DNA of 64,000 nucleotides. Source: Lunularia cruciata. Its lineage: Eukaryota > Streptophyta > Marchantiopsida > Lunulariales > Lunulariaceae. Made by a program: the position numbers and the translations under genes. The stretch's first letter is position 1, and the number at the start of each line of letters is the position of its first letter. Positions 1 to 11,582 of the stretch are shown piece after piece. The stretch covers positions 53,224,593 to 53,288,592 of the forward strand of contig OX419759.1 of NCBI GenBank assembly GCA_948567375.1, given 5' to 3'. Below the pieces are notes generated by a model. It was not told the DNA's origin. It ran no database searches and worked only from the letters and a program-made list of their open reading frames with translations.

Positions 1-547
1 TGGGTAGCATTTGGATACAGAAATCCCAATGGTTTGGCAGAAGTGGATTTGGTGATCCATAAATACCATCCACTCCATTCTTGCGATGATACCAATGTAA
101 AAGACTGAGCCCGAGGAGAGAAATAGTAGAATGGAAATTCACATTGGGACACTTGAATGTGGGAAAACTCTAAATACCTAGCATAAGCTTTGGCTTTGGT
201 ATTTATGGATAGCAAACAAAGCCCTTGAGAAGCTTCTCAAGAAGTTTCCTTGATTTGATTTCTTAGAGTGCAAGCCAAGTTAACCAGGAAGCTTCTCAAG
301 AAACTTCCATCTAGAAGTTGCCTACTTGGCATGCAAGCTAAGCTAGTTAGAAGCTTCTAGAAGCTTCTAGAAATTTCCTTCTATAAACTATCTGCTTGGG
401 GTGCATGTTAAGCTAGTCGGGAAGCTCTCCAAGAAGCTTCCTAGATGCTTATGGAACTAGATGCTTCTATAATATTCTGAGCTAATTTGGCTTATTTTCT
501 ACTTCATTAACCTTACTAACTATGTTGCTAAACTACATATTGTTACA
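1..547 (-). mobile_element. Ty3-type LTR retroelement, 5' LTR plus start of internal region
   Basis: Fossil retroelement read on the minus strand. A 452-bp LTR fills 96-547; on the plus strand it starts TGTAA and ends TTACA, the usual TG...CA ends with short inverted termini. The same LTR recurs at 58076-58500 with easily aligned sequence, which fixes both ends. Just outside the LTR, at 87-94 on the minus strand, lies TGGTATCA, the first eight bases of the initiator-Met tRNA primer-binding site used by many plant LTR elements. This makes it a 5' LTR whose body extends off the left edge. No matching target-site duplication can be judged because the other end is not in the window. Confidence 0.75.
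350..377. promoter_or_regulatory. six-unit phased heat-shock element array in the left LTR
   Basis: Six alternating GAA/TTC triplets occur at exact 5-bp spacing: GAA at 350, 360 and 370, and TTC at 355, 365 and 375. This is the canonical heat-shock-factor site (nGAAnnTTCn). More GAA-TTC pairs lie at about 231-300 and 420-445 in the same LTR. A TATA-like box is at 199-209 on the minus strand, downstream of the array in LTR orientation. The motif is seen directly; heat response is inferred. Confidence 0.7.
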
Positions 548-3199
548 AGCCTACTAGCTATAGCTCGGTAGTCAAATGGTCAAAGGCCTACCTAATCTGA
601 TCTACAAGGCCCACAATGTGTGTATCATTTCCCAAGGAGTGAAATACACAACCTAGCATGGCCAAAGTAGTAAATAGGAGAGCTCTAAAGTGCACCATGG
701 AAAATAAGGGTCCTCCTAAAGGAACTCCCTGACTTGGTACCAACAACTAACTCCAAGATGGTGACTCCCTCTTGTAACACCTGTGCTAATAGTAAGGAAA
801 GCAAGAGAACCATAAAAAGACCACACAAAAAGAATAAGACTCGCCAAGGATCCATCAGCCTCCCTAAGCTCTCTAAAGATGGATCCCTATGAGACGCTAT
901 TAAAAGTGTTTTGAAGATCCACTTGTAGGATGACCCAATCCGGGGATATCTAGGAGTGTCATAATGCCTAAAAATATAGCATCATATTCTCCAAGTGTAG
1001 CTACTCCAAATTGATGTGACTAAGGTGCTATCAAAAGTGAGAATGATGCTAAAAGACAATGGTATGACTAACCCAACACAAAAATTTCTCTCCAATATCA
1101 ATCATTCTAATGCCTCCCTTATCCTTCTCCAATGTTAGAATTCAACTAGTACATATCACCCAACTAATAGCTATAGGAATGCCTCCTCTTGCTACTATTG
1201 TAACCACTTGAAACAACTCGGTAAAACCACTAGAAAGATCATATGCCTAAAAGTAATCTCTAAGGTGTTCATAAACCATCCTTGACAAACCTCTTGTGGA
1301 AAGGTGAGGAGTAGTGCACAATGCTTGTGCAAAAGTGACCTATGAAGACATAAAGGCTTCTTAGGTTGATAATCTAAGACCTCTCGTGGTAGTCCCTCTA
1401 CTGCCATAGGATGTAGTGAGCGTAGGGAAGAGATAATCTCATCAATAGGACTAGCCATAGAAAAAGAGTGTAGTGCTTTTGTTGCTCTACTAAACTCTCC
1501 CTCCTAAGCCAATGTCCTACACCGTCATAATCGAGTGGACTCTGTGGTATCTTGTGGCGACACTTGTCTCCTAAAACATGTAGCCCTGAGAGACTCCTCT
1601 TGAAGGGCCGCCCAAATCCCCTACTCAAAATTGATGAAATATAGCAGCCACCTCTATATGCCTTGCACGTCTCCTTCTAGCATAAAGAAGACACCATCAA
1701 GGGAATAAGAGGAAGAGGAACCATGCTAACTCGTCCAAGGGATCACGTGCCAAATGATCAAGTGATAGGCAAAAAGCCTATCTAGCCTCATCATGGAGTG
1801 TGTGGGGTAACCTATAGAATAGATGTGGACATGGAAAAATAGTCTCAAATCAACCCAAAATGCAACACACCTGAGAAGCTAACCACTTTCACGACTCGAT
1901 CGATATTCCTGGAAGGTCAACAAAGGGATAGAAGAAGTGTATGTAATCCCAAGTGTCAGAACTGTTGATTTGGTCGCTCACCTCACATGAACATCCCAAG
2001 TGGTCCAATCATAGTCTTTGTGCATCCTTCACACATGGGTCTTTACCCCTTGTGAGGTAAAGCGTTGATGACACACCGGGTATGGTGTATCCCAAGTCAC
2101 TCTAGGCGGCCCCACATAGAGAGGTCTAGCCATGGACAGCATAAGAATAACAATAGTAACACATGATGCTCCTCTCCATATCTCCCCATACCTACAAAAC
2201 CACAACCCCTTACCTCCAAACTCACATAAGAAAATATAATCCTCCAAACCCTAAAAACTATAAACTCTCATAACTTTCAATTTTCATCTCCAAAATTTTC
2301 AAACTAAATTCCTATGGAATATACTCATGAAAGTCAAGAGTTTACAAATGAAAATTCACAACCCATCACTCTCAATGTGTAATGATCACTCTAAACCCTA
2401 ACAAACCTCATAACTTTCTATTCAATTCTCCATAGTCTTCAATTTAGGTACCCATGGAACCTAAATTGAAAAATGAACAGAATCCACTATTCACTCAAGT
2501 GCTATATGCTAGAGAGCCCTCAGAAAATATAGATATTTACTCTCCCATCTCCACACTCCTCCCAAACTCCTCCTCCCTAAATTTCTTAAACTGATGAGAA
2601 CTAGTGGATATATTACTTTTGGGGGTTTACATTGAAAGTGTGGACTACTCTTGCCTCATGAGGGACGGCAGGTACCTATAATGCAATAATCATCTTAAAA
2701 GGTAAGTAAGATTGCCTTTAGAACATGGATGTGGCCACCCAAGTGTAAGTACCTGTCATCCTATTGATAATGCAATAATCATCTTTTAAAGGTAAGTAAG
2801 ATTGCCTATAAAACATGATTGTGGTTGCCCAATTGTAAGTACCTTTCATCTCCATGGGTCAAGAGCTATCTCCACTTATAGTGTACACTCTTTGATGGTA
2901 ATATAGTGGGATGGATATTCACATGGATGGAAGGAAATGTAGATCCAAGTTTTATAAGCCCGCCTTCTTTGTATTGTATAGGTGTATGATGCATGAGTTT
3001 TCTCTTTAATTAATTTGTTATTACTAAGATGGAACTTCTCCTAAAGATGGTCTTCATCACTCACAACAGTGATAGGAGCTCCCATTGGTCTTCATGGACT
3101 CACAACAGCAATAAGAGCTCCCATATTAGAGCACCTGCTTTCGGACGAGGAGAATGTCCATTCTGGCACAAGAACTGACAGGATACCCGGCCTGTAGGC
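548..3199. other. unassigned sequence, no supported gene
   Basis: About 2.65 kb between the left LTR and the duplicated dirigent block. Open frames here are short (under 90 codons), mostly on the minus strand, and none shows a domain I recognise. The only clear structure is the 89-bp tandem duplication at 2678-2850. It may be old repeat DNA, but I cannot assign a family. Confidence 0.4.
2678..2850. repeat. two-copy tandem repeat, about 89-bp period
   Basis: The segment starting ATAATGCAATAATCATC at 2678 is repeated at 2767 and continues in register through GTAAGTAAGATTGCC to ACCT.TCATC, with scattered substitutions. It lies in non-coding sequence and has no evident function. Confidence 0.75.
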
Positions 3200-4131
3200 C
3201 AACACTTTCAAACCCCCCACCTCCCCTTATATATTGCTGTGAATTGACCCAAGCAGACTTAGAAGCTCATGCCGTAACTCACACTAAAGGCCAACCTCGC
3301 ATGCCGTATAGAGATCAGCCTCGTTTCCTCATGTTCGTATACCGGCGGCGTTGACAGTCCATATGAAGCGATGAGTGGATCTTGAGTAACTGAGAATTGG
3401 GACCACATCCAGCCGGACCTGACGACATTGACCATCTGGTCAAATTACGAGACCACGAGGAACTCATTAGAATGCACTGTCGTGAATTGGCGATCGAGCA
3501 TCAGATTCGGGAATATCATTTAGAGAAAGTCTAAAGTGTAGAGACTGTGGCGGGGGTGGCGCGCCGGTCTCGAGCCCCTTCCTACTAAACTTCTGGTGAC
3601 ATCCAGAAAACTACACACTCGAGTTCCAGGCTTGACTCTGGAGTCTTGATGACGAAAGTAACTAGTTGTCCTTTCCTGAAGACCCATTTGATGACGAAAG
3701 TAACAAGTTGTCCTTTTGTGTATTGCGCGAATGACTGAGAACTGTTTCATGAATCTCATAATATGCGCAAATGAGCGTGAAGTCTTAAAGTCCAACGTTG
3801 AGTCTTCTGGTTGCACTCGGCAAAATGTCCCAATAACTGTTTTTCTTCGTTCATAAAGTAGGGAATTGAGCATAACCGCTCTCAGTACCACGTAATTTTG
3901 ATCATATATAGATGTGCCAGGGGCCCATGAACATAACACAGAACATCATACTCTCATCCTTGCAGTGTGAGCAGAGCTTGGGCCTAACTCGTCCTGACGA
4001 TCTTCTAGTTTCTCAAATCCAAACGTCGCTAACGTAGCAGTTGGCTTGTAATTCCTACTCAAGTGCCTTCACTGTAGCGTGGGGATCTGCGTCTGGTACT
4101 CTAATACATCCTTGTTCACTCCTTCATCAAT

Positions 4132-4662
4132 ATGGCTCTAAAAGCGTCATTGCTCGTTTTGGCCCTTGCAGTCTTTTGCAGCAGCGCTGCTGTAAGCGCG
4201 CGTTCGTTGCTCCAGAAGCAGCCGACGAAGATTGAGTTTTACTTGCATGAGCAGTTTATTAGTGAACCAGGATACCCCGCAACTGACATTCTAGTGGCGT
4301 CTGCAACTGGCAACACATCCACATACGCTTGGGGAAACCTTGGAATCTCAGAGCAGGTTATCAGAGTGGGCGCTAGCAACACATCTCAAATTATAGGAAG
4401 AGCACCCGGTACCTTTCAGCCCAACAAAGAGGAAAGAACGTTCGCCCTCTACAAGCTGCTGACTGTAGAAACGGAGAGTTACAATGGCACCCTTGTCGTC
4501 TTTTGCGACTGGTTATCAAATGCGGCGTCAAATGAGTGGACAGTCGTGGGAGGAACTGGCTCATTCCGAATGGCAAGAGGATATACCATCAATACTCATG
4601 TAGATGGCGGTGCAGGCACTGCGTACATCATCTTCAAGTGGGAAATATTCCTGACTTACTGA
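4132..4662 (+). CDS. secreted dirigent family protein, copy A
   Basis: A single-exon frame of 176 residues. Dirigent proteins are apoplastic beta-barrel proteins; some steer the stereochemistry of monolignol radical coupling in lignan or lignin synthesis, others have no known substrate. Residues 1-23 form a signal peptide (Lys-4, a Leu/Ala core, cleavage near VSA-RS). The mature part begins with an EFYLHEQF strand, then has the family's central IIGRAPGTF segment and the late VVGGTGSFRMARGY motif, and ends in a hydrophobic strand. Three N-glycosylation sequons (NTS, NTS, NGT) fit secretion. Length is close to the usual 180-190. The start is the first ATG in frame and is shared with copy B at 10786. 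About ten residues differ between copies, mostly near the N-terminus and around residues 150-157. Substrate is unknown. Confidence 0.9.
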   Translation: MALKASLLVLALAVFCSSAAVSARSLLQKQPTKIEFYLHEQFISEPGYPATDILVASATGNTSTYAWGNLGISEQVIRVGASNTSQIIGRAPGTFQPNKEERTFALYKLLTVETESYNGTLVVFCDWLSNAASNEWTVVGGTGSFRMARGYTINTHVDGGAGTAYIIFKWEIFLTY

Positions 4663-4924
4663 AGAGCGCGCTCTTCAGCCACTCTGATTCAGTGTGATTC
4701 TAAGTGAGCTACTCCGAGAGCTGAAGTTTCCTTCGGAGCAAGAAAAATCAGGGCCCAGTCGTTTGCTCTCGATCGATAGAATCTAAATGCAATAGAATAT
4801 TTGATTGGTATTTCGTCCAGGTTATGGGTTTCTGTCGTCTGATTCCTCATACATCGGGATCTCCTAAGCTATTCACTGAACTCTAAATGTTCAATCATTC
4901 AATTTGTCTGTCAATATTATGAAG

Positions 4925-4930
4925 AATAAA
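4925..4930 (+). terminator. polyadenylation signal AATAAA, dirigent copy A
   Basis: AATAAA lies 263 bases after the dirigent stop, in a 3' flank conserved with copy B, where the same hexamer lies 261 bases after the stop. The conserved spacing supports its use. Confidence 0.5.
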
Positions 4931-5155
4931 GAATACCATTGCAAGTTAAAGTTATGTGAGATGTTCCTATTCTCAATCTAGACTACATCCAGAATGTCCA
5001 ATGTCCATGCCATCGATCTCTCGTGTTAGTCTCCGGCCCTCCAGTACCGGATCCAAAAGGTAACACGATAAAAAAAAGTTTATCTACTGTCAGAAAGTTA
5101 GGTAGCATTGGAGAATAGAAAACCCTGATCTTGCTACCACTGAACAGAATCGTAA

Positions 5156-5507
5156 GCGACACACATATCATAAGAGGACGATCCCATCAAGCCTGTTCGA
5201 GGTAAAATGGGTCCCAATAACATCGGATCGGAATGACATTTTATGCTACTGCATCAAATCTAATGTCGACTATATAATGTCAGAGCTACAATACCCCCGG
5301 ATCGATAGACCATCCAAAAAAGAGCGTCAACTAACTAGAAACCAAATGAACTTTTCAACTAAATCGTGGAGAATTATAAGCTACACACGTACTCATAACA
5401 GGGAGATTCCATCAATCAAGTCCGTACGAGGTAGAATGGGGTTAACCCCTAACAACATCGGATAAGAATGAGAAACATGTGCTAACGCATCAAATGTATA
5501 ATGTCGA
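5156..5507. repeat. diverged tandem repeat, about 224-bp period
   Basis: The stretch 5156-5270 (GCGACACACATATCATAAG to AATGTCGAC) is matched at 5380-5507 (GCTACACACGTACTCATAAC to AATGTCGAG), sharing CGAGGTA.AATGGG, AACATCGGAT and GCATCAAAT. A weaker third match, ATGAACCTTACAACTAAATC near 5615, resembles 5346-5365. Non-coding and absent from the other duplicated block. Confidence 0.6.
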
Positions 5508-6599
5508 GAAATCTATCTAGCCACGTAAAGCTAGAGCTGGAAAGTAAAACTGTCTATATACTTCCGACCCGATAGAACATACAAAGGAGCATCATCAAAC
5601 ACATTAGAAACACCATGAACCTTACAACTAAATCCGTACGGAATGTGGGATGAGATCCCAAACAGATTTCATTCTACTTCCTGAACCATATCACAGTGAC
5701 AACAAACAGAAACTTTAGAGTAGAATGAACCTTAAGTAGAACATTGACTTCTTTACATCTTAGTTGACAAAACGAAAATCTTAGTTGCATCTTAGTTGAC
5801 AGTACATGAGATGAACCGAGAAAAACAAAGGTGACATAAACCGAGGCAAAGCACCTTTTTAAAGACACGCGTTTGGGAGTATCGCCCGAGAAAATTATTA
5901 TATTCCATTAAGGAACACACACCGCAGATGATGACATACTATTTTGGAAGATATGCCTCGAAACAGGTGAATGATTATGACGATCCCATATATCAACATT
6001 TTATGCTTGTGAATTGGTTTTATTCTTCACTCAAGACTTCTTGGAGGTTATTCTTCATACACCAGGCTGAGCCGCTCATATTTTTTATTTAGATATCTGT
6101 TCAAACGAAATTACACAAGATCTTCGTGTTTACGGTACAAGGATTATATAGAAATGATTTTTGAATTTACTAGTTCAGTACATTGGCCATGAAATGAAAT
6201 GGGGTATACACTTAAAGTGGTAACCTTAAGCGCTTAAAAAACATCATTATATCTTGGTGTGAAAGGGAATAATGGGTATATTTATACCTATTATTCCATT
6301 ATTGTGGTTCTATTGCTTAAAAAATGGTAGTTTTTTAATTTAAATTCAGCTCAACTTCAAAAAAAATAAGGATTTCATGAATAAAACTTAAAAGAAAAAT
6401 TAAGTCTTTGAGTGTTAGAGATTGTGCTCTAAAACGATCATCTCTTTAGTTTAATGAAGTTGTACTTTGAAACTCATGATAATCCTTCAACCTACTTTTA
6501 AAATCAACTTGATATAAAGTTTATTTAAGGTACTGATATATTAGTTACATCATGCTTCTGAAATCTCACGAGATTATCTAAAGACCCACATAAAGAATA
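5508..6599. other. AT-rich intergenic sequence, nothing coding seen
   Basis: No supported frame. This lies where exons 2-5 of the J-domain gene would be expected if copy A of the duplication were complete, but no trace of them is visible. It contains a short repeated motif CATCTTAGTTGACA near 5756 and 5788. Confidence 0.45.
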
Positions 6600-8230
6600 T
6601 CGAAATCGGTGGTCAATAGTCTAGAATATTGCGACGAGAAGTGGAACAGAACAGAGCATTTGCATTGAGATCGGCGGAATGTATGATGTGGGGATCATCG
6701 CCAAAGAAACAGGAAACTAACAGATCAAAGTTGATGCTTTTATCAAAGCTGATAAGATATTTGTGATGACAGAGGATTTAGATTATAGCAGTTCCACCGG
6801 AAATAATAGTAGAAAAGAGAGGAATGAAAGGGATAGTTCCTGACATTCGTTGCCTTTTCAGCACTAGCTCTCACAGGATGGAACTCCATAGAAGAATCTT
6901 CATGCGGCCAAGTCAATGGTTGAATGTCAAACTACAGACCTTCAACTTGGAAAGCTTGAACATGCAATGTTAGAGATGGAAATGACCCCGCACGGAGCCA
7001 ATACAAGGATCAACTCTAAGGTAGAAGTTTCTGATTGCATATCAGGATGCGTGCCTTCAGCGAACTTCTCAGATGCCGCGCGAATGCATGTTGCACTGAA
7101 CTCTTCTGGAGATCCCAAGACTTGGTACCCGCCACCACCTACCGCCGCAGGTCTAGTCTCCTCTGCCCTAATAGTTGTCTTGTATCATCGGATATCTGCT
7201 GATACATCTGTTGAACATCTGCTGCTACATCTGTTGACCATGAATATGCTCCTGTGGATCCCAACACTCGAGTTTCAGAGAACTTCCGACTCTTACGGCT
7301 TCGATTCATGAAAGGCCTATCTTAAGACCTATGGACTTCTCTTGTCTACGACTGCCCCTGTATCGGCTTGTCTATGACTCCTTCTGTATAGGGTCGCTGT
7401 CGAGTTTTCTAGTTTCTGTATAGGAGCAGCTATGCATTGGAGCTCCTGGAGACTCCTCTGCACCCACGTGGACCCCAAATATTGTGGCTCTGGAGAGCTG
7501 CAAATCATGCGGATCTACAACTTCCAATTAAAATGATGACAGACATTTGTCAAATTGACGTGAAGGAAATGCGGTTTTGGATTTCTTGGTGTGTAAGTTC
7601 GAGCGGTTCATGGGTGCTCAGATGACTTATTAGCAGAGGGTGCTGAAGTAAATTGTGTTCTGAATGAGCCAAGTTTAAGGAATTGGAAGATCCGGGCCAC
7701 GAGTAGAGATACATTCGCTCAACTGTCATGTCGCTCAACATGCATCCAGGAGGAAATTGGTAGTCAATTGATGCTGACTTTGACTTTGTAGTATTGGAAG
7801 AGTGAATTTCCATTTATGAATAACAACAGAAGTCGAAACCGTTGACGTAATTGCGATTCTCTGACGATTTATCCCGACGGGAACTTGGCCGACACCAGAA
7901 GGAGGTCACAAAGCAAGATTGGTGTTGCCGGCATTCATTTTTTTCGGGAGGGCTCCGATCTGACATGACGTAGGAAATGGAAAACAGATGCACGAAATTT
8001 ATCTGCGGATTGAGACGGAGTTAAAGAGGCAAATTAACTCCTGACCTAGTGAGTAGAAAGACTCACTGCCTCTTCTCCCAGATGTAGGCCACCTAACAAT
8101 CCAAGAAGTGGACAGTGGCGGTGGCATTCTTCCTTCCCTTGAGTTTAAGATCCCATGAGATTGTTTCAATGGCTCAGAACTTAACTCTTGGATCATCAAA
8201 CGAAGCATCAGGTTTGCCTGTTAACAGGTC
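6600..8230. repeat. duplicated block, J-domain 5' region copy A
   Basis: Aligns in patches with about 17770-19390. Shared anchors include the GGCGGAATGTATGATGTG-like segment (6673 and about 17818), the J-domain exon (about 6975-7250 and 18175-18432), CCCACGTGGACCCCAAA (about 7465 and 18592), and the segment from GGGCTCCGAT to AAGAGGCAA (about 7950-8035 and 19100-19185). Confidence 0.7.
6975..7250 (-). pseudogene. remnant of J-domain gene exon 1
   Basis: Minus-strand sequence matching exon 1 of the intact J-domain gene at 18175-18432. It still spells the HPD tripeptide of the J-domain (plus-strand ATCAGGATGCGTG near 7040). The segment holding the start codon of the intact copy is missing, the reading frame is disturbed, and exons 2-5 are absent. 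It is therefore a partial, non-functional copy left by the segmental duplication. The 396-nt plus-strand frame across it (6916-7311) is antisense and carries no meaning of its own. Confidence 0.7.
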
Positions 8231-9944
8231 GCGTTTTTCTCTCGTTATTTGGTTGACCTGGACCTGATTCCAGCTCCAACATGAAAGGTTTCCATCGACT
8301 AAATGGATTGGATTTTCACGTGCACGAGTTAATCCCCTACATCAAACTCTGGAATGGAACTGGAATCTGAAAATGATGGCGCAATTTTGTTACTAAAAGC
8401 CTACCTATGGAGACTCAACGATTCTCAACTCCCAAATCATTTGGATCCCGCATTTGGATTAACGCCTTACTTCGGACAAGGATTAAGAGGTAACGCATAT
8501 TCGACTTGGATCTACGGAGGTGGAGACAATACAAAAGTGGATGTAATGATCAAAACTACAGACACCATGAGGAGTTGTCTCCGCTCTAACAAGTCTTTTG
8601 GGTTGGAAAGATACCAGTCACCATGCTTGCACGGAGATTATCTCTTTCTTCAACTGAATTGGTCAACTGAATTGAATTAGATTGTACGAGCCAGGCTTTT
8701 TGTATGTATATAACAGGAATTATTCTAGCCTGTGGCTCCATGCCATTGGGGCACAGCTAGAATAACTCATATAACAGTACTGACCTAGTATCTTATGTTC
8801 CACACCTATAGCTAGTGTAGATCGTCAGCATCCACTTCTGAACAAAGACCACTGGCTGCAAAGAACACTTAGATCTTGTGTTGATCAAAGATCTGCTAAG
8901 AGATGCTTCTCCGGATGTTCCCATACATATTCTAAGTCAGAGCCGTTACGGCATTTTTGGACTTGACAATGTACAGTCATTGGTCAATTTCTGGAAAAAT
9001 GAGCTCGTAGATACTCGACGGATGCACACATCGATCAGTTTAATCCGTCAAATACTATAAGCTTTCCGATCTGGCCAGGCATCTAAGATCGTTCGCAGTC
9101 TGGTGGAGCCCGTGTGGAATTTCAAGAACGAAAGGAAGATAGTTTCCAGGTTTTTACAGGATTCATCCAAGTTTCCATACGGGCAAGACAGAGAGATTCC
9201 TAGTATCTGTAAGAAATTTCATCTTCAAATCCTCTCCCTTGTTTCTGCGAGTCAGAAAGAATAACAAATTCTTAGAATTCTGTCAACTGAACAATTTTAA
9301 ACCTTTACAGTGAGTCAATCACAGAATCCATTTCGTAACACCATCTGGTTTATTTTTCATCTCGAATTTCTGGTCCTGTGAGTGACGTCGTAACTAAAAA
9401 AGATGAATAGATAGTCGACAACAGAAGGTACGCAAACTGTAAATCTTTCTTGGTGAAATGCAATGACAACAATATATCGTGATTTTCGTCTCCCATAAAA
9501 TTCACACATGTCTTTGGGGAATGGACAAAGTCTTGGAGATTGGATCGAAGACATTCGATATCAATATCAATATCAATTTTCATAACTGGACGAGTAATCC
9601 AATCAACATCGACGATCTTTTTCTTTTTAATTAGACCATCATCGACTTTCTTTGCTTTCTTTGCTGTAGCCTGTTGTCATTCTCGAACAGGAAAATATGC
9701 TTTGCACGGTGTTACGTTTAGGAGTCCATAGTCAATAGCGAGTGTATCAATCATATTCTTATAAGATCCCTGTGATATGATAGTGAAAAGAGAAAAATGC
9801 GACCACATAGAACCTATGAAGGATGGGAAGATGATACTTAGGTGCGACTTGAGAAGATTCACCGGGCACCAGCTTTCGAGCGCGGAGGAAGTCAATTCCA
9901 GCACAGAAAGATGGAGCCCGACCTGGCGGACGGATACAATTCAA
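8231..9944. other. intergenic sequence between duplicated blocks
   Basis: No recognisable gene. The longest frame (8354-8680, plus, 108 codons) has no domain I know and no counterpart in the other duplicated copy. A short GATATC-type simple repeat lies near 9556-9577. I see nothing else to annotate. Confidence 0.4.
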
Positions 9945-10785
9945 CACCCACCTAACCTATTGCTTTTCAATGATCAAAGCAGACTTAGAAGCCAATGCCC
10001 TAATTTACAATACAGAACAAGGTCACATGCCGTAAAGACGTTTTGTCATGTTCGTCGTATACCGGAGGTGTTCACGGTCGATTGGGACCTTATCGAGGTG
10101 GACCTGACAAGTCAGTCAACATTGACCGTTTGGTGCAGATCACGGCACCACGAGGAACACGTCCAGAACACACTGTCGCATATCGGCGAGCGAGCATCAG
10201 ATTCGGGAACATTTGCAGTTTAACTCCCAAGTTTTGAGAACTATGGAGCTGGGTACTCCTTCCTACTATCCCTAAGGTGATATCCAGAAACGACACACTC
10301 GAGTTCCAGGCTCGACTTGGGAATCTTGAAGACCTGTACATGACGACAGTAACCAGTGGTCCTCTCGTGTTGAAGCGACGGGGAAGTATCGCATAAGTAT
10401 AATGATATGCAAAGAACGTCAAGTCCTCAAGTCCACTGTTCAGTTGGGTCTTCCGGTACACCCAGTGTTCGAGGAATCAGACACCCACGTGCGTGAAGTG
10501 GCAAACTGAGAACATCCGCTTTCAGTCACGCGTAGAACTGATCATGTATAGATTTGCCCTTGTTCATCAACTAACATCTCATCCTTGCAGCTGAGCAGAG
10601 CTAGAGCCTGACGATCTCCCAGCTTCTCAATTGCAGCAGATGTCATCCACCTGCAAACTTCATTACCGTAACAGTTGACTGGGTGGTTCCTGAGCTCCCG
10701 AATACATTCGTCCGAGTTACTCAAACAACTTCACGCGAGCGTGGATTTCCGTCTGGTAATATAAAACCGTCTTTGTGAGAACGAG

Positions 10786-11316
10786 ATGGCTCTAAAAGCG
10801 TCATTGCTTGTTTTGGCCATTGCAGTCTTTTGCAGCAGTGCTGCTGTAAACGCGCGTACGTTGCTCCAGAAGCAACCGACGAATATTGAATTTTACTTGC
10901 ATGAACAGTTTATTAGTGAACCAGGGTACCCTGCAACTGACATACTAGCGGCGTCTGCAACTGGCAACACATCCACATACGCTTGGGGAAACCTTGGAAT
11001 CTCAGAGCAGGTTATCAGAGTGAGCGCGAGCAACACATCTCAAATTATCGGAAGAGCACCCGGTACCTTTCAGCCCAACAAAGAGGAAAGAACGTTCGCC
11101 CTCTACAAGCTGTTGACTGTGGAAACGGAGAGTTACAATGGCACCCTTGTAGTATTTTGCGACTGGTTATCAAATGCGGCGTCAAATGAGTGGACAATCG
11201 TGGGAGGAACTGGCTCATTCCGAATGGCGAGAGGATACGCAATCAATGCTCATGTAGCTGGCGGTGCAGGCACTGCGTACATCATCTTCAAGTGGGAAAT
11301 ATTCCTGACTTACTGA
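10786..11316 (+). CDS. secreted dirigent family protein, copy B
   Basis: A single-exon frame of 176 residues, the same length as copy A and about 94% identical. Signal peptide 1-23 (VNA-RT at the cleavage region) is followed by the dirigent beta-barrel with IIGRAPGTF and IVGGTGSFRMARGY motifs and the same three N-glycosylation sequons. Differences from copy A include residues 12, 22, 25, 33, 55, 79, 137 and a cluster at 151-157. The cluster removes an aspartate and two threonines in the last loop (NTHVDG becomes NAHVAG). No frame damage is seen, so both copies look functional. The changes could tune substrate choice, but nothing here shows what the substrate is. Confidence 0.9.
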   Translation: MALKASLLVLAIAVFCSSAAVNARTLLQKQPTNIEFYLHEQFISEPGYPATDILAASATGNTSTYAWGNLGISEQVIRVSASNTSQIIGRAPGTFQPNKEERTFALYKLLTVETESYNGTLVVFCDWLSNAASNEWTIVGGTGSFRMARGYAINAHVAGGAGTAYIIFKWEIFLTY

Positions 11317-11576
11317 AGGGCTCTCCAGCCGCCCTGATTTAGTGTGATTCTAAGCGAGCTACTCCGAGAGGTGAAATCTCTTTCGGAGCAAGAATTATCA
11401 GGGCCGAATTTATTTGCTCTCCTCGATCTATAGAATGGAGAAATAGAAATAGAATTGTTGATTGGTATTTCGTCCAGGTTATGGGTACTATCCTCTGATT
11501 CCTCATACATCAGGGTCTCCTAAGCGATTCACTGAACTCTAAATGTTCAATCATTCATTCTGTCCGTATTGTGACG

Positions 11577-11582
11577 AATAAA
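11577..11582 (+). terminator. polyadenylation signal AATAAA, dirigent copy B
   Basis: AATAAA lies 261 bases after the stop of dirigent copy B, at the position equivalent to 4925-4930 in copy A. Confidence 0.5.

Larger units (their letters stand above)
3200..5045. repeat. duplicated block, dirigent copy A (gene plus flanks)
   Basis: Aligns along its length with about 9945-11695. Similarity starts near AGCAGACTTAGAAGC (3255 and 9978), runs through the upstream region, covers the dirigent frame, and continues through roughly 380 bp of 3' flank including the polyadenylation signal. It ends near CTCCAGT (about 5045 and 11695). The 3' flank is much closer between copies than the 5' flank. This is one half of a segmental duplication. 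Confidence 0.8.

Noticed and set aside
548-640. Polypurine tract and retroelement body to the right of the left LTR
   Set aside because: No purine run or homology to the region beside the right LTR; the primer-binding site on the other side shows the body lies to the left.
6916-7311. Plus-strand frame of 131 codons
   Set aside because: It lies antisense to the J-domain exon remnant; the minus strand has the homology.
8354-8680. Plus-strand frame of 108 codons as a gene
   Set aside because: No recognisable domain, no counterpart in the duplicated copy, and no splice or promoter context to support it.
10760-10766. TATAAAA upstream of dirigent copy B as its TATA box
   Set aside because: It is only 20 bases before the ATG, which would put transcription start at or after the start codon, and it is not conserved in copy A.
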